A DNA stretch of 64,000 nucleotides from Roseococcus sp. SYP-B2431 (GTDB lineage: Bacteria > Pseudomonadota > Alphaproteobacteria > Acetobacterales > Acetobacteraceae), in assembly GCF_004336745.1 (NCBI RefSeq), contig NZ_SJXD01000001.1:1-64000 (forward strand). The letters run 5' to 3'. Both the position numbers and the translations under genes were made by a program. This document shows positions 57,553 through 64,000 of the stretch, piece after piece (position 1 is the stretch's first letter; every line of letters begins with the position of its first letter). The notes beneath the pieces are model-generated. The model saw only the letters and a program-made list of their open reading frames with translations. It was not told the origin of the DNA and did not search any database.

Positions 57553-58857
57553 CTAGGTCTTCCCCTTCGCGCCACGTCCGGGCTTGTTCGCCTGCCGGCC
57601 CCGCGCGATGGCCAGCGCGTCGTCCGGCACGTCCTCTGTGATCACCGAGCCCGCCGCAGTGACCGCCCTTGCGCCCACGCGCACCGGCGCCACCAGCGCC
57701 GTGTCGCTGCCGATGAAGGCGCCCGCGCCGATCTCCGTGCGGTGCTTGTTCACCCCGTCATAGTTGCAGGTGATGGTCCCGGCGCCGATATTCGCCCCCG
57801 CGCCGACCGTCACGTCGCCGAGATAGGTCAGGTGGTTCGCCTTGGCCCCCGCGCCGAGATGCGCGGCCTTCAGCTCCACGAAGTTGCCCACATGCGCGCC
57901 CTCGCCCACATCGGCGCCGGGCCGCAGCCGCGCATAGGGGCCGATGATCGCGCCGCGGCGCACCACGCATTGCTCCAGATGGCTGAAGGCGCGGATGGCG
58001 ACATCGTCCTCCACCGTCACGCCGGGCGCGAAGACCACATGCGGGTCCACCACCACGTCCTGCCCCAGCTTCGTGTCGAAGCTCAGCGTGACGCTCTCCG
58101 GCTGGACCAGCGTGGCGCCGCCGAGCATGGCCGCCGCGCGCAGGCGCGACTGCACCTCCGCCTCGGCGGCGGCGAGCTCGACGCGGCTGTTGATGCCGCG
58201 CAGCTCGGCCTCCGGCGCCTCGACGGCGACGGCCCGGCGGCCTTCCGCATGGGCGGCGGCAACCACGTCCGTGAGGTAGAACTCGCTTTGCCGGTTGTCG
58301 TTCCGCAGCCCCGCCAGCCAGCGGGACAGGTCGGCCCAGGCGGCGCAGACCACCCCGGCATTGCACAGCCCGATGGCGCGCTCGGCCTCGCTCGCATCGG
58401 CCCATTCCACGATTCGCTCGACCGCGCCCGAGCCGCCCTGCACCACCCGGCCGTACTTCGCCGGATCGGCCGGGCGCATCGCCAGCAGGGCCAGGCCCGC
58501 GCTGGCCCGCCCCTGCACCAGCCGCTCCAGCGTCGCCGTGGTGATCAGCGGGTTGTCGCCGTAGAGCACAGCCACGTCGCCGGAGAATCCGTCCAGCAGC
58601 GGCGCCGCCATGCGCGCGGCATGGCCCGTGCCCAGCCGCTCGGCCTGCACGACCGTCGCATGCGGGGCCACGGCCTTCTCCAGCTCCGGCATGCCCGGCC
58701 CGACGACCACGATCACCCGGTCGAAGACCGGCTCGCCGGCGGCGATCAGGTGGCGGATCATGGGGCGGCCGGCGATGCGGTGCATCACCTTCGGCATCGC
58801 TGACTTCATGCGGGTGCCCTGTCCCGCCGCGAGAATGATGGCCGTGCGCATCCTCAT
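57553..58857 (-). CDS. glmU: Bifunctional UDP-N-acetylglucosamine pyrophosphorylase / glucosamine-1-phosphate acetyltransferase
   Basis: A 434-residue enzyme carrying out the last two steps to UDP-GlcNAc. The N-terminal uridylyltransferase has ILAAGQGTRMKSAMPKVMH (nucleotide-binding loop) and LYGDNPLIT. The C-terminal left-handed beta-helix acetyltransferase has GAIIGPYARLRPGADVGEGAHVGNFVELK, NHLTYLGD and ITCNYDGVNKHRT. It is a little shorter than the usual 450 residues, with a trimmed and basic C-terminus. Probable operon glmU-glmS. Confidence 0.95.
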   Translation of the reverse strand: MRMRTAIILAAGQGTRMKSAMPKVMHRIAGRPMIRHLIAAGEPVFDRVIVVVGPGMPELEKAVAPHATVVQAERLGTGHAARMAAPLLDGFSGDVAVLYGDNPLITTATLERLVQGRASAGLALLAMRPADPAKYGRVVQGGSGAVERIVEWADASEAERAIGLCNAGVVCAAWADLSRWLAGLRNDNRQSEFYLTDVVAAAHAEGRRAVAVEAPEAELRGINSRVELAAAEAEVQSRLRAAAMLGGATLVQPESVTLSFDTKLGQDVVVDPHVVFAPGVTVEDDVAIRAFSHLEQCVVRRGAIIGPYARLRPGADVGEGAHVGNFVELKAAHLGAGAKANHLTYLGDVTVGAGANIGAGTITCNYDGVNKHRTEIGAGAFIGSDTALVAPVRVGARAVTAAGSVITEDVPDDALAIARGRQANKPGRGAKGKT

Positions 58858-58945
58858 GGCCTAGCCGCCCCTATGGCCGCACCGCAACCCTTGCCTGCCT
58901 GACGCTTTCTTGCGGGGCGTTTCCGCTCCGGCTACGCCCGCCGCC

Positions 58946-59590
58946 ATGCCCCTCGCGATCTTCGACCTCGACGGCACGCTGGTGGACAGCGCGCCCGACC
59001 TCCACGCCTCGCTGAACCGGTTGATGGGCCGGTACGGCCTCGCCCCCTTCCTCCTGCCGGAAGTCAAGAAGATGATCGGCGACGGCGCGCGGGCCCTGGT
59101 CGAGAAGGCCTTCGCCGCCCGGGGCGAGGCCGTCGGCGAGGAGGCGGTGAGGCACTTCCTGGCCGATTACGAGCCGAACAGCGCCGTCCTCACCCGCCCC
59201 TATCCGGGTATGGTCGAGGCGCTGGAAACCTTCGGCAAGGAGGGCTGGCAGCGCGCCATCTGCACCAACAAGCCGATCGCCGCGACCTGGGTGATGCTGG
59301 ATGCGCTCCGCCTCGGCGGCTATTTCGAGCTGGTTCTGGGCGGCGACAGCCTGCCCGTGAAGAAGCCCGATCCCGGCCATGTCCTGGGGGTGCTGGAGAA
59401 GCTCGGCGTGGACCCGCTCGATGCGACGATGGTCGGCGACCATCAGAACGACATCCGCGCGGCCGCGGGCGCCAGGGTACGAAGCGTCTTCGCGGCCTGG
59501 GGCTACGGCGACGGCACGGGCGCGGACCTCGCCTGCGCGACACCCGCCGAGCTGCCGGACCTGCTCATCGCGGCTTTTGGCGCGCCTTAG
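58946..59590 (+). CDS. gph: Phosphoglycolate phosphatase (HAD family)
   Basis: A 214-residue HAD hydrolase removing phosphate from 2-phosphoglycolate. Motif I is FDLDGTLVDSAPDLHASLN with the nucleophilic Asp, motif II is ICTNKP, motif III Lys lies in PVKKPDPGHVL and motif IV is MVGDHQNDIRAA. The start is ATG at 58946 (MPLAIFDLDG); earlier in-frame starts add an unconserved tail. It ends tail-to-tail with the DUF3108 gene, with stop codons overlapping. Confidence 0.9.
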   Translation: MPLAIFDLDGTLVDSAPDLHASLNRLMGRYGLAPFLLPEVKKMIGDGARALVEKAFAARGEAVGEEAVRHFLADYEPNSAVLTRPYPGMVEALETFGKEGWQRAICTNKPIAATWVMLDALRLGGYFELVLGGDSLPVKKPDPGHVLGVLEKLGVDPLDATMVGDHQNDIRAAAGARVRSVFAAWGYGDGTGADLACATPAELPDLLIAAFGAP

Positions 59591-60342
59591 GGTCCGCCGC
59601 GCGAGACCTGGCTCAGCACCACCTGGATGGTGCCCCACCAGCGGCTCGCCAGCTCCATCCGGAGGGGGAGCACCGGCGCATCGGGCTGCACGGGCGGGCC
59701 GAAATGCACGATGCTCCGCATGGGGCGCGCATCCTCCGGCCGCTCCAGCGGCACCCCGGCCAGCATCCGGCTCTCGATCACGCAGCTCGGCAGGCCACCG
59801 CCGGTGGGCTGGCGCACGGCCTCGGTGCTGACGTCCAGCTGGGTGAGGCGCCTCCCGTCGAAGACCCTCGCCCGCCCGTCGCAGCGCCCGGTCTCGCGCA
59901 CCTGGCGCGAGAGCTGCAGCATGGCCGAGAGCGCGTCCAGCGTTCCAGGCAGCGCCTCGGGCGGGATGGGCGTGCGTTCCATGTCCTGCACGGGCTCGAG
60001 CGTCACGCTTCGCGGTGTGCCGGCGCCGTAATCGATGGCAATGCGCCGGGCGCTACCCCGCCAGTTGCCGCTGCTGCGATGGAGCCGCGGCGTCGGGGTC
60101 GAGCCGCGCCAGACGCCCTCGCTGCGCGAGACCTGCTCGCCCCGGAAGAAGAGAGTGGCAAGCCCGCGCGGCCGCGTCCGTGTCTCGATGACATAGGGCG
60201 CCCCGGCTCCGCCGATGTCGACATCCACCCGGGCCTCCATCACCGTCACGCCGGCGACGGTGAAGACGTAGCTCGCCTGCCATGGCGCCGCCGCCGCGGG
60301 GAAGCCGAGAAGGACGAAGCCCAGGGTGATGCGCCGCAGCAT
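59587..60342 (-). CDS. DUF3108 domain-containing exported protein
   Basis: A 251-residue protein with a Sec signal (MLRRITLGFVLLGFPAAAAP) followed by the DUF3108 beta-rich domain: WQASYVFTVAGVTVMEARVDVDIGG, YVIETRTRPRGLATLFFRGEQVSRSEG, a DALSAMLQLSRQV helix and the C-terminal PLRMELASRWWGTIQVVLSQV. The family is periplasmic, with no known activity. The start is ATG at 60342 because the signal peptide begins there. Its stop overlaps the convergent gph stop. Confidence 0.8.
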   Translation of the reverse strand: MLRRITLGFVLLGFPAAAAPWQASYVFTVAGVTVMEARVDVDIGGAGAPYVIETRTRPRGLATLFFRGEQVSRSEGVWRGSTPTPRLHRSSGNWRGSARRIAIDYGAGTPRSVTLEPVQDMERTPIPPEALPGTLDALSAMLQLSRQVRETGRCDGRARVFDGRRLTQLDVSTEAVRQPTGGGLPSCVIESRMLAGVPLERPEDARPMRSIVHFGPPVQPDAPVLPLRMELASRWWGTIQVVLSQVSRGGP

Positions 60343-60426
60343 GTGACCGCATAGGTGGGGGCGCCGGCGAGGCGAGACAACCGTCTTGACACCCCGCCCC
60401 ATCCGCCGCAAAGGGAGCGCCTCCAG

Positions 60427-60501
60427 GGGCGCGTAGCTCAGCGGTAGAGCACTGCCTTCACACGGCAGGGGTCACAGGTTCAATCCCTGTCGCGCCCACC
60501 A
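60427..60501 (+). tRNA. tRNA-Val (anticodon CAC)
   Basis: A complete 75-base cloverleaf. Acceptor arms GGGCGCG and CGCGCCC pair fully, discriminator A with encoded CCA. D arm GCTC/GAGC, anticodon stem CTGCC/GGCAG with loop TTCACAC (anticodon CAC), T arm ACAGG/CCTGT with TTCAATC. It reads GUG, a favoured valine codon here. Confidence 0.97.
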
Positions 60502-60509
60502 CGTCGCCC

Positions 60510-60722
60510 CTACCTTTCGCTTGACCGCGCCGCCCGAACCAGCGGCACCAGCGACAGCAGGATCGCCGAAACCAGGATGCCGGCCGTCACCAGCCCCGCC
60601 GGCATGGTGCGCGCGGCCGCGGTAACGCTGGCCGGGCCGAGCCGAAGGGTGACACTGGCCTTCATCTCCTCGGGATGGGTGATCTCCGCGGGCGGCGTCG
60701 TGGCGGGAAGTTCGGGGTCCAT
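60510..60722 (-). CDS. Small single-helix membrane protein
   Basis: A 70-residue protein: an acidic, Pro-rich soluble N-terminal part (MDPELPATTPPAEITHPEEM, then KASVTLRLGPASVT) and one C-terminal hydrophobic helix (GLVTAGILVSAILLSLVPLV) with a basic tail RAARSSER, so it is probably C-tail anchored. Family not recognised. It is divergent from the helix-strand protein gene at 60796 and starts at ATG 60722. Confidence 0.6.
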   Translation of the reverse strand: MDPELPATTPPAEITHPEEMKASVTLRLGPASVTAAARTMPAGLVTAGILVSAILLSLVPLVRAARSSER

Positions 60723-60795
60723 GCTCTGCCTCTCGATGGATGGCGCGGCAGCATAGCCTCCCGCAACGCCGCGGGCCCGCCCGCGTTGGCCGGGC

Positions 60796-61023
60796 ATGGC
60801 CCTTCCCGACGCCCCCCTCCGCCTCTCCCTCGATGTCCTGGCCGCGGCCGAGGCGGCGGCGCGACGCGCCGGGATCTCGCCGCAGCAATGGATCGAGCGG
60901 CTGGTGCTGCGCGAGGCCGGCGGGCCGGAGCCGACCTCCGCGCCGCAGGAGGTCGGACCCGAGGACGAGGTGCGTGGCGGCCCGGAAGCCACCGAAAAGC
61001 CCGCTCACCAGACCGACGACTGA
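60796..61023 (+). CDS. Small protein resembling a ribbon-helix-helix fold
   Basis: A 75-residue protein. PLRLSLDVLAAAEAAARRAGISPQQWIERLVLREA (residues 7-41) has the strand-helix-turn-helix pattern of Arc/MetJ-type DNA-binding domains; the remainder is acidic and disordered. No toxin or partner gene is adjacent. The assignment to a fold is by pattern only. Confidence 0.5.
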   Translation: MALPDAPLRLSLDVLAAAEAAARRAGISPQQWIERLVLREAGGPEPTSAPQEVGPEDEVRGGPEATEKPAHQTDD

Positions 61024-61102
61024 CCGGCCGCCCGGGATCGGAGCAACCCACATTTCGCGGCGGCGTTGATGCTTCATGCGAATGCATGAAGGAGTAAGCA
61101 AG

Positions 61103-61444
61103 ATGATGAAGCGCCACATGCCCGCCTTCGCTTTGGCCGCCGCGCTGCTTGCGGCGCCGGCCGCCGGCTTTGCGCAGGGCTCCAGTTCCGACACGCCTCG
61201 GCCCCCGGGCTCCGATCCAAGCGCCGCGGTGAGCCGCTCGGTCGGCCAGCCCACCGCGCCCCCGGGCAGCACGGGCAATCCGACCGGCAGCCCGCTGGAC
61301 CGGTCGCCCACCCCGGGCGCCAGCGCCTCGGGCAATGCGGCCAACCCCGGCCGCCCCTCAGTCAGCGACCCGGCGGCGCGCTCCACCAGACCGGGCATGC
61401 CCTCGCCCGGCGCGCCCTCGGCCCCCGGGTCGAACACGAACTGA
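61103..61444 (+). CDS. Exported Pro/Ser/Gly-rich disordered protein
   Basis: A 113-residue protein with a Sec signal (MMKRHMPAFALAAALLAAPAAGFAQ) followed by a low-complexity region of PGS, PTG and ASG units (DTPRPPGSDPS, GNPTGSPLDRSPTPGAS, RPGMPSPGAPSAPGSNTN). The ATG at 61103 has AGGAG eight bases upstream. Family not recognised. Its Pro/Gly/Asp style recalls the repeat protein at 3.9 kb, but without DSDP repeats. Confidence 0.68.
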   Translation: MMKRHMPAFALAAALLAAPAAGFAQGSSSDTPRPPGSDPSAAVSRSVGQPTAPPGSTGNPTGSPLDRSPTPGASASGNAANPGRPSVSDPAARSTRPGMPSPGAPSAPGSNTN

Positions 61445-61521
61445 TATGGGAAGACCTGGCCCGCGATCGCCTCAAGGGGTCGCAGGACAGGTCGTCGGGA
61501 GGACGCATTCCGCCCGACAGT

Positions 61522-61554
61522 GAACGCCGGCGAGGACGCCCCTCGCCGGCGTTC
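61522..61554 (+). terminator. Perfect 14-bp stem-loop
   Basis: Arms 61522-61535 and 61541-61554 (GAACGCCGGCGAGG and its complement) around a 5-base loop, 77 bases after the stop of the exported protein. Strong enough to end transcription from the left; no T-tract follows. Confidence 0.55.
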
Positions 61555-61650
61555 ATCGATTCAGCGCGGCAGGGTGAGCGCGAAGCGGAGCGCGACCGGC
61601 TCGGGGCTGGGTACCGGCCAGCAAGGGCGGACACGGGCAGCCGGCCGCTC

Positions 61651-61666
61651 CGGGGGCGCGCCCCCG
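61651..61666 (-). terminator. 16-base GC palindrome after nikR
   Basis: CGGGGGCG followed directly by its complement, 43 bases after the nikR stop on the minus strand. It could be a terminator; the remaining gap between 61445 and 61709 shows nothing else I can name. Confidence 0.35.
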
Positions 61667-61709
61667 TCCTGACAGGGCATCGCAGGAAGAAGCGGTCATG
61701 AACCCCGCT

Positions 61710-62141
61710 TCACCGCTGCGGATCATGGGAATGGCGGTGCCCGGCGACCCTCACGAGATGCAGGTGCCCGAGGCGAACGCCGCGCTGCGTGACCAGGCTG
61801 TCGCCGAAGGCGCGCACCTCCGACAGCCTCCCCTTGAGCACCGCCACCTCCAGGCATTCCTCCCGGTCGAGATGCACGTGCATCGTCGCCACCGAAAGGT
61901 CGTGGTGGTGATGCTGCGCACTGGTCAGCCGCCGGGCGAGGTCCCGCGTCCCATGCTCGTAGACGTAGCTAAGCGCGGCCACGCAGGGCGCATCGCCGTC
62001 GCCCGCCGCCGCCTCGCGCGCCTGGGTCTCGCGCAGGATATCGCGGATCGCCTCGGACCGGCTGGCATAGCCGCGGCGGGCGCAGAGCCCATCGACCAGG
62101 CCGAGCAGTTCCTCGTCGACGCTGATGGTGATGCGCTGCAT
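61710..62141 (-). CDS. nikR: Nickel-responsive transcriptional regulator NikR
   Basis: A 143-residue nickel-sensing repressor. The N-terminal ribbon-helix-helix ([37 protein letters not shown]) binds DNA. The C-terminal ACT-like domain has the high-affinity nickel ligands in register with E. coli NikR: a His run at 77-80, H88 and H90 (MHVHLD) and C96. It ends with a His-rich [10 protein letters not shown] tail. No nickel transporter, hydrogenase or urease gene lies in the window, so its targets are elsewhere. Confidence 0.93.
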   Translation of the reverse strand: MQRITISVDEELLGLVDGLCARRGYASRSEAIRDILRETQAREAAAGDGDAPCVAALSYVYEHGTRDLARRLTSAQHHHHDLSVATMHVHLDREECLEVAVLKGRLSEVRAFGDSLVTQRGVRLGHLHLVRVAGHRHSHDPQR

Positions 62142-62198
62142 GAACGGCTCCGTCCTCGGGGCGCGATCTTCGCGCCGATTCGCGGTAAACCGGAAGCC

Positions 62199-63275
62199 TC
62201 AGCCGCCCAGGGCCGCGAGTTCCCGCTCCAGCTCCCCGATCTCCTTGCGCGTCTGGCGGAGGTAGGCGTCGCGCTGCGCAATCTCGGCCTCGGTCTTCAG
62301 CTTCCAGCCATAGGCGTTGGTGATGTCCTGCCGCTTCTTGCGGATCAGCTCGGCGAGATCCACCCGGCGCCGGGCGACCTCGGGCGGCGCGGAAGGCTCC
62401 GGCTCGGATGCGGCGGGCAGCGGGGGGCCGGTCGCCGGGGATGGAGGGGGCGGCCCGGGCATCGCGCAGGCAGGCGGCTCCGGCGCCGGCCAGAGGGATC
62501 CGGACGCCGCCAACCCCTCGAAGAGCCGGATCAGCACCGACCAACGGAGCGCCTCGAGCCGCGCCGCGGCGCGGTGGCGCGCCACCCCGGGGGCTGACCC
62601 GCCGCGAAGGCTCCAGCCGCCGGCGCCGAATCGGCCGGCCGCGCCCCGGAACGCCTCCGCCGCACCGGGGCCATAGGCCAGCTCCAGAAATGCCTCCACG
62701 TCGCGCGGGCCTGGCCGGTGCAGCAGGGACCGCCGCTGCCGGCGCCAGGCCCACATCACCTCCCGGGCCGCCAGCCGCGCGGAGAGCCGGCGCATCGCCC
62801 GGCGGCTGAAGGCCTCGGCGAACCAGTCCCAACCCCAGGCCAGGTGGTAGAGGAGGCGGCAGCCGACCTCGTGCAGCGTGTCCCGCGCGAGGGGCAGGCG
62901 CAGCAGGAGCCAGGCGGGACCGGCCAGGACCAGCGTCCCTCCGGGCCGGAGCACGAGGTCCAGCATCGGCCCCCGATGGGTCACCGCCGACCAGCATCCC
63001 CAGAGGAAGGCGGCCAGCACGAGCGCGTCGAGCGCGAGCCTCAGCAGGAAACGGAGCTTGCCCGCCAGCTTGCGCGCCGAGGGCGCGGCGCGCAGTGGGG
63101 GGCCGGCCGCCAGCGCCGGTCGGTGCGCATGCAGCAGCGAGCGCGAGCTCTCCAGCAGTTGCCGGACATCCACCCGCCGTTCCGCCAGCCCGCTCCGCTC
63201 CAGCTGCGCCACGAGCTCCCGAAGCTCGGCCGTCGCGCGGTCCTCGGCCCGCCTGCCCAGCACCTGGCCCTCCAT
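62199..63275 (-). CDS. Unknown two-helix membrane protein with C-terminal coiled coil, next to lemA
   Basis: A 358-residue protein, family not recognised. Residues 1-70 are soluble and Arg/Glu-rich; two hydrophobic helices lie at about 76-97 (LLRLALDALVLAAFLWGCW) and 104-129 (LDLVLRPGGTLVLAGPAWLLLRL). An Arg/Ala-rich soluble region (RRAMRRLSARLAAREVMWAWRRQR) follows, then a Pro-rich linker near 270-305 and a C-terminal helix with coiled-coil character (EAEIAQRDAYLRQTRKEIGELERELAALGG). It lies 129 bases after lemA on the same strand. Confidence 0.68.
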   Translation of the reverse strand: MEGQVLGRRAEDRATAELRELVAQLERSGLAERRVDVRQLLESSRSLLHAHRPALAAGPPLRAAPSARKLAGKLRFLLRLALDALVLAAFLWGCWSAVTHRGPMLDLVLRPGGTLVLAGPAWLLLRLPLARDTLHEVGCRLLYHLAWGWDWFAEAFSRRAMRRLSARLAAREVMWAWRRQRRSLLHRPGPRDVEAFLELAYGPGAAEAFRGAAGRFGAGGWSLRGGSAPGVARHRAAARLEALRWSVLIRLFEGLAASGSLWPAPEPPACAMPGPPPPSPATGPPLPAASEPEPSAPPEVARRRVDLAELIRKKRQDITNAYGWKLKTEAEIAQRDAYLRQTRKEIGELERELAALGG

Positions 63276-63404
63276 GGAGCCCCTTTGGCCCCGTCCATCG
63301 ACGAGGCGCCATCCTGGGAGGATCTGGTGAAGGCCGTGTTAAGCCGGCTCCCTCGGCCAGGCCCGGCAGCGGCGAATCGGGGCGGCGGCGGATCCGGGCA
63401 GCGA

Positions 63405-63959
63405 TCAGACCCGGGCAGGCGCCGTCCTCGCCGCCTCGGGCTTGGCTTCCGCGACGGTGTAGTATTGCAGCAGGTCGAAGCGGACGACATAGGCGAGGAA
63501 GCCGCCCGGAAAGCCCGTCCTCGCCTCGTTGTAGGCCCGCGCCGCCTCGTTGAAGGCGCGCGCCGATCTGCCGATCCGGCCCTGGAGGTCCGAGAGCTCG
63601 GCCTGGAGCCGCCCAAGGCCGGGATCCACACTGAGGTCCGGGTCCTGCTCCACCGCCTCGAAGGCGCGGCCGATCGCCGCGCTCAGCTCCGCTTCGGCCT
63701 TGCCGATCGCCGGCGGTTCCTGCTCCGCCGCGGCATGGCGGCGGGCGTTCGTCAGCCCGTCCAGCGACTTTTTCTCGCGCGCGGTGCGCCCCGGCACGGC
63801 AGCGACGAGACGGGAAACGAGCTCGTGCCGCCGCCGGAGCGGTTCGTCGAGATCAGCCCAGGCCTGCACCGCCGCCTGCTGCAGCGCGACCAGCCGGCCC
63901 CGGACGAACACAGCCCAGATCAGCAGCAGCAGGACGACCGCCGGTATCACCCACTCCAT
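63405..63959 (-). CDS. LemA family protein
   Basis: A 184-residue LemA-type protein: one N-terminal membrane helix (VIPAVVLLLLIWAVFV) and a helical bundle with the family segments VQAWADLDEPLRRRHELVSRLVAAV, ELSDLQGRIGRSARAFNEAARAYNEAR and a final YYTVAEAKPEA. The usual LVxxYN motif is relaxed. The function of LemA proteins is uncertain; they often sit with TPM-domain or M48 peptidase genes. The right edge (63960-64000) shows no gene start. Confidence 0.85.
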   Translation of the reverse strand: MEWVIPAVVLLLLIWAVFVRGRLVALQQAAVQAWADLDEPLRRRHELVSRLVAAVPGRTAREKKSLDGLTNARRHAAAEQEPPAIGKAEAELSAAIGRAFEAVEQDPDLSVDPGLGRLQAELSDLQGRIGRSARAFNEAARAYNEARTGFPGGFLAYVVRFDLLQYYTVAEAKPEAARTAPARV

Positions 63960-64000
63960 GATACGCCCGCCATTCGTTGCAGGGTCGAGATCAGCACGGA

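Noticed and set aside
60427-61444. Genomic island inserted at tRNA-Val
   Set aside because: No integrase, no transposase and no repeated tRNA 3' end found within the window; only small unknown genes follow.
61556-61709. Cobalamin riboswitch or other metabolite switch near nikR
   Set aside because: The stretch has GC-rich hairpins, but I could not find the conserved cobalamin core blocks, and the downstream gene on that strand is not a cobalamin gene.

Overview
The window is a contiguous piece of a very GC-rich (about 70% by eye) alphaproteobacterial chromosome. The protein styles, the purine gene order with purL-bolA-grxD, Tat-like signal peptides on ABC binding proteins and the abundance of uptake systems suggest Acetobacteraceae (Roseomonas-like); this is an inference, because no rRNA lies inside the window. 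There is no sign of phage, insertion sequences, integrases or CRISPR. Most genes are packed into operons with 4-base start/stop overlaps.

Left edge to 4.7 kb: a less GC-rich stretch with promoter-like elements pointing off the left edge (possibly an rRNA leader), clpB with a heat-shock-like promoter, a MOSC protein, and a secreted protein made of nine DSDP-DPPG repeats. From 4.8 to 19.9 kb lies the most distinctive block, two divergent operons. The left arm encodes a molybdenum hydroxylase (FAD subunit plus a fused Fe-S/Mo subunit), a 6-hydroxynicotinate-reductase-like Fe-S protein and a UPF0280 protein. The right arm encodes an enamidase-like amidohydrolase, an 'amino acid synthesis' (PF06684) protein and a complete branched-chain-type ABC importer with three tandem paralogous binding proteins. 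Together they read as uptake, hydroxylation, ring reduction and ring opening of an N-heterocyclic acid, in the manner of anaerobic nicotinate breakdown; the true substrate is unknown.

From 20.1 to 26.8 kb a second, tightly coupled uptake operon combines a DUF1028 protein, a full peptide/glutathione-type ABC transporter and an embedded glutathione S-transferase. From 26.9 to 31.4 kb come an exported esterase, tRNA-Pro(GGG), a cyclopropane-fatty-acid synthase, two YYAPP-rich exported proteins and an NRDE protein. From 31.4 to 40.2 kb the purine genes purC, purS, purQ and purL are interrupted twice: by three tiny membrane proteins between purS and purQ, and by a nitric-oxide module (flavohaemoglobin, NsrR-type regulator, HPP-CBS membrane protein, with a perfect palindromic operator candidate) between purQ and purL. 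bolA and grxD follow purL.

From 40.2 to 54.7 kb nearly everything is on the minus strand: a DUF1796 protein, rpsD, trmJ, cysS, gltX, and an NAD-linked run (class II DAHP synthase, nicotinate phosphoribosyltransferase, an EamA transporter that seems to start at CTG, NAD synthetase, a small acidic protein), then gor and gabD. The right end holds a cyclase, glmU-glmS, gph, a DUF3108 protein, tRNA-Val(CAC), several small unknown proteins, nikR, an unknown membrane protein and lemA. A family of intergenic palindromic repeats recurs at 32.2, 46.0 and perhaps 53.2 kb, and a different palindromic repeat sits at 57.5 kb.
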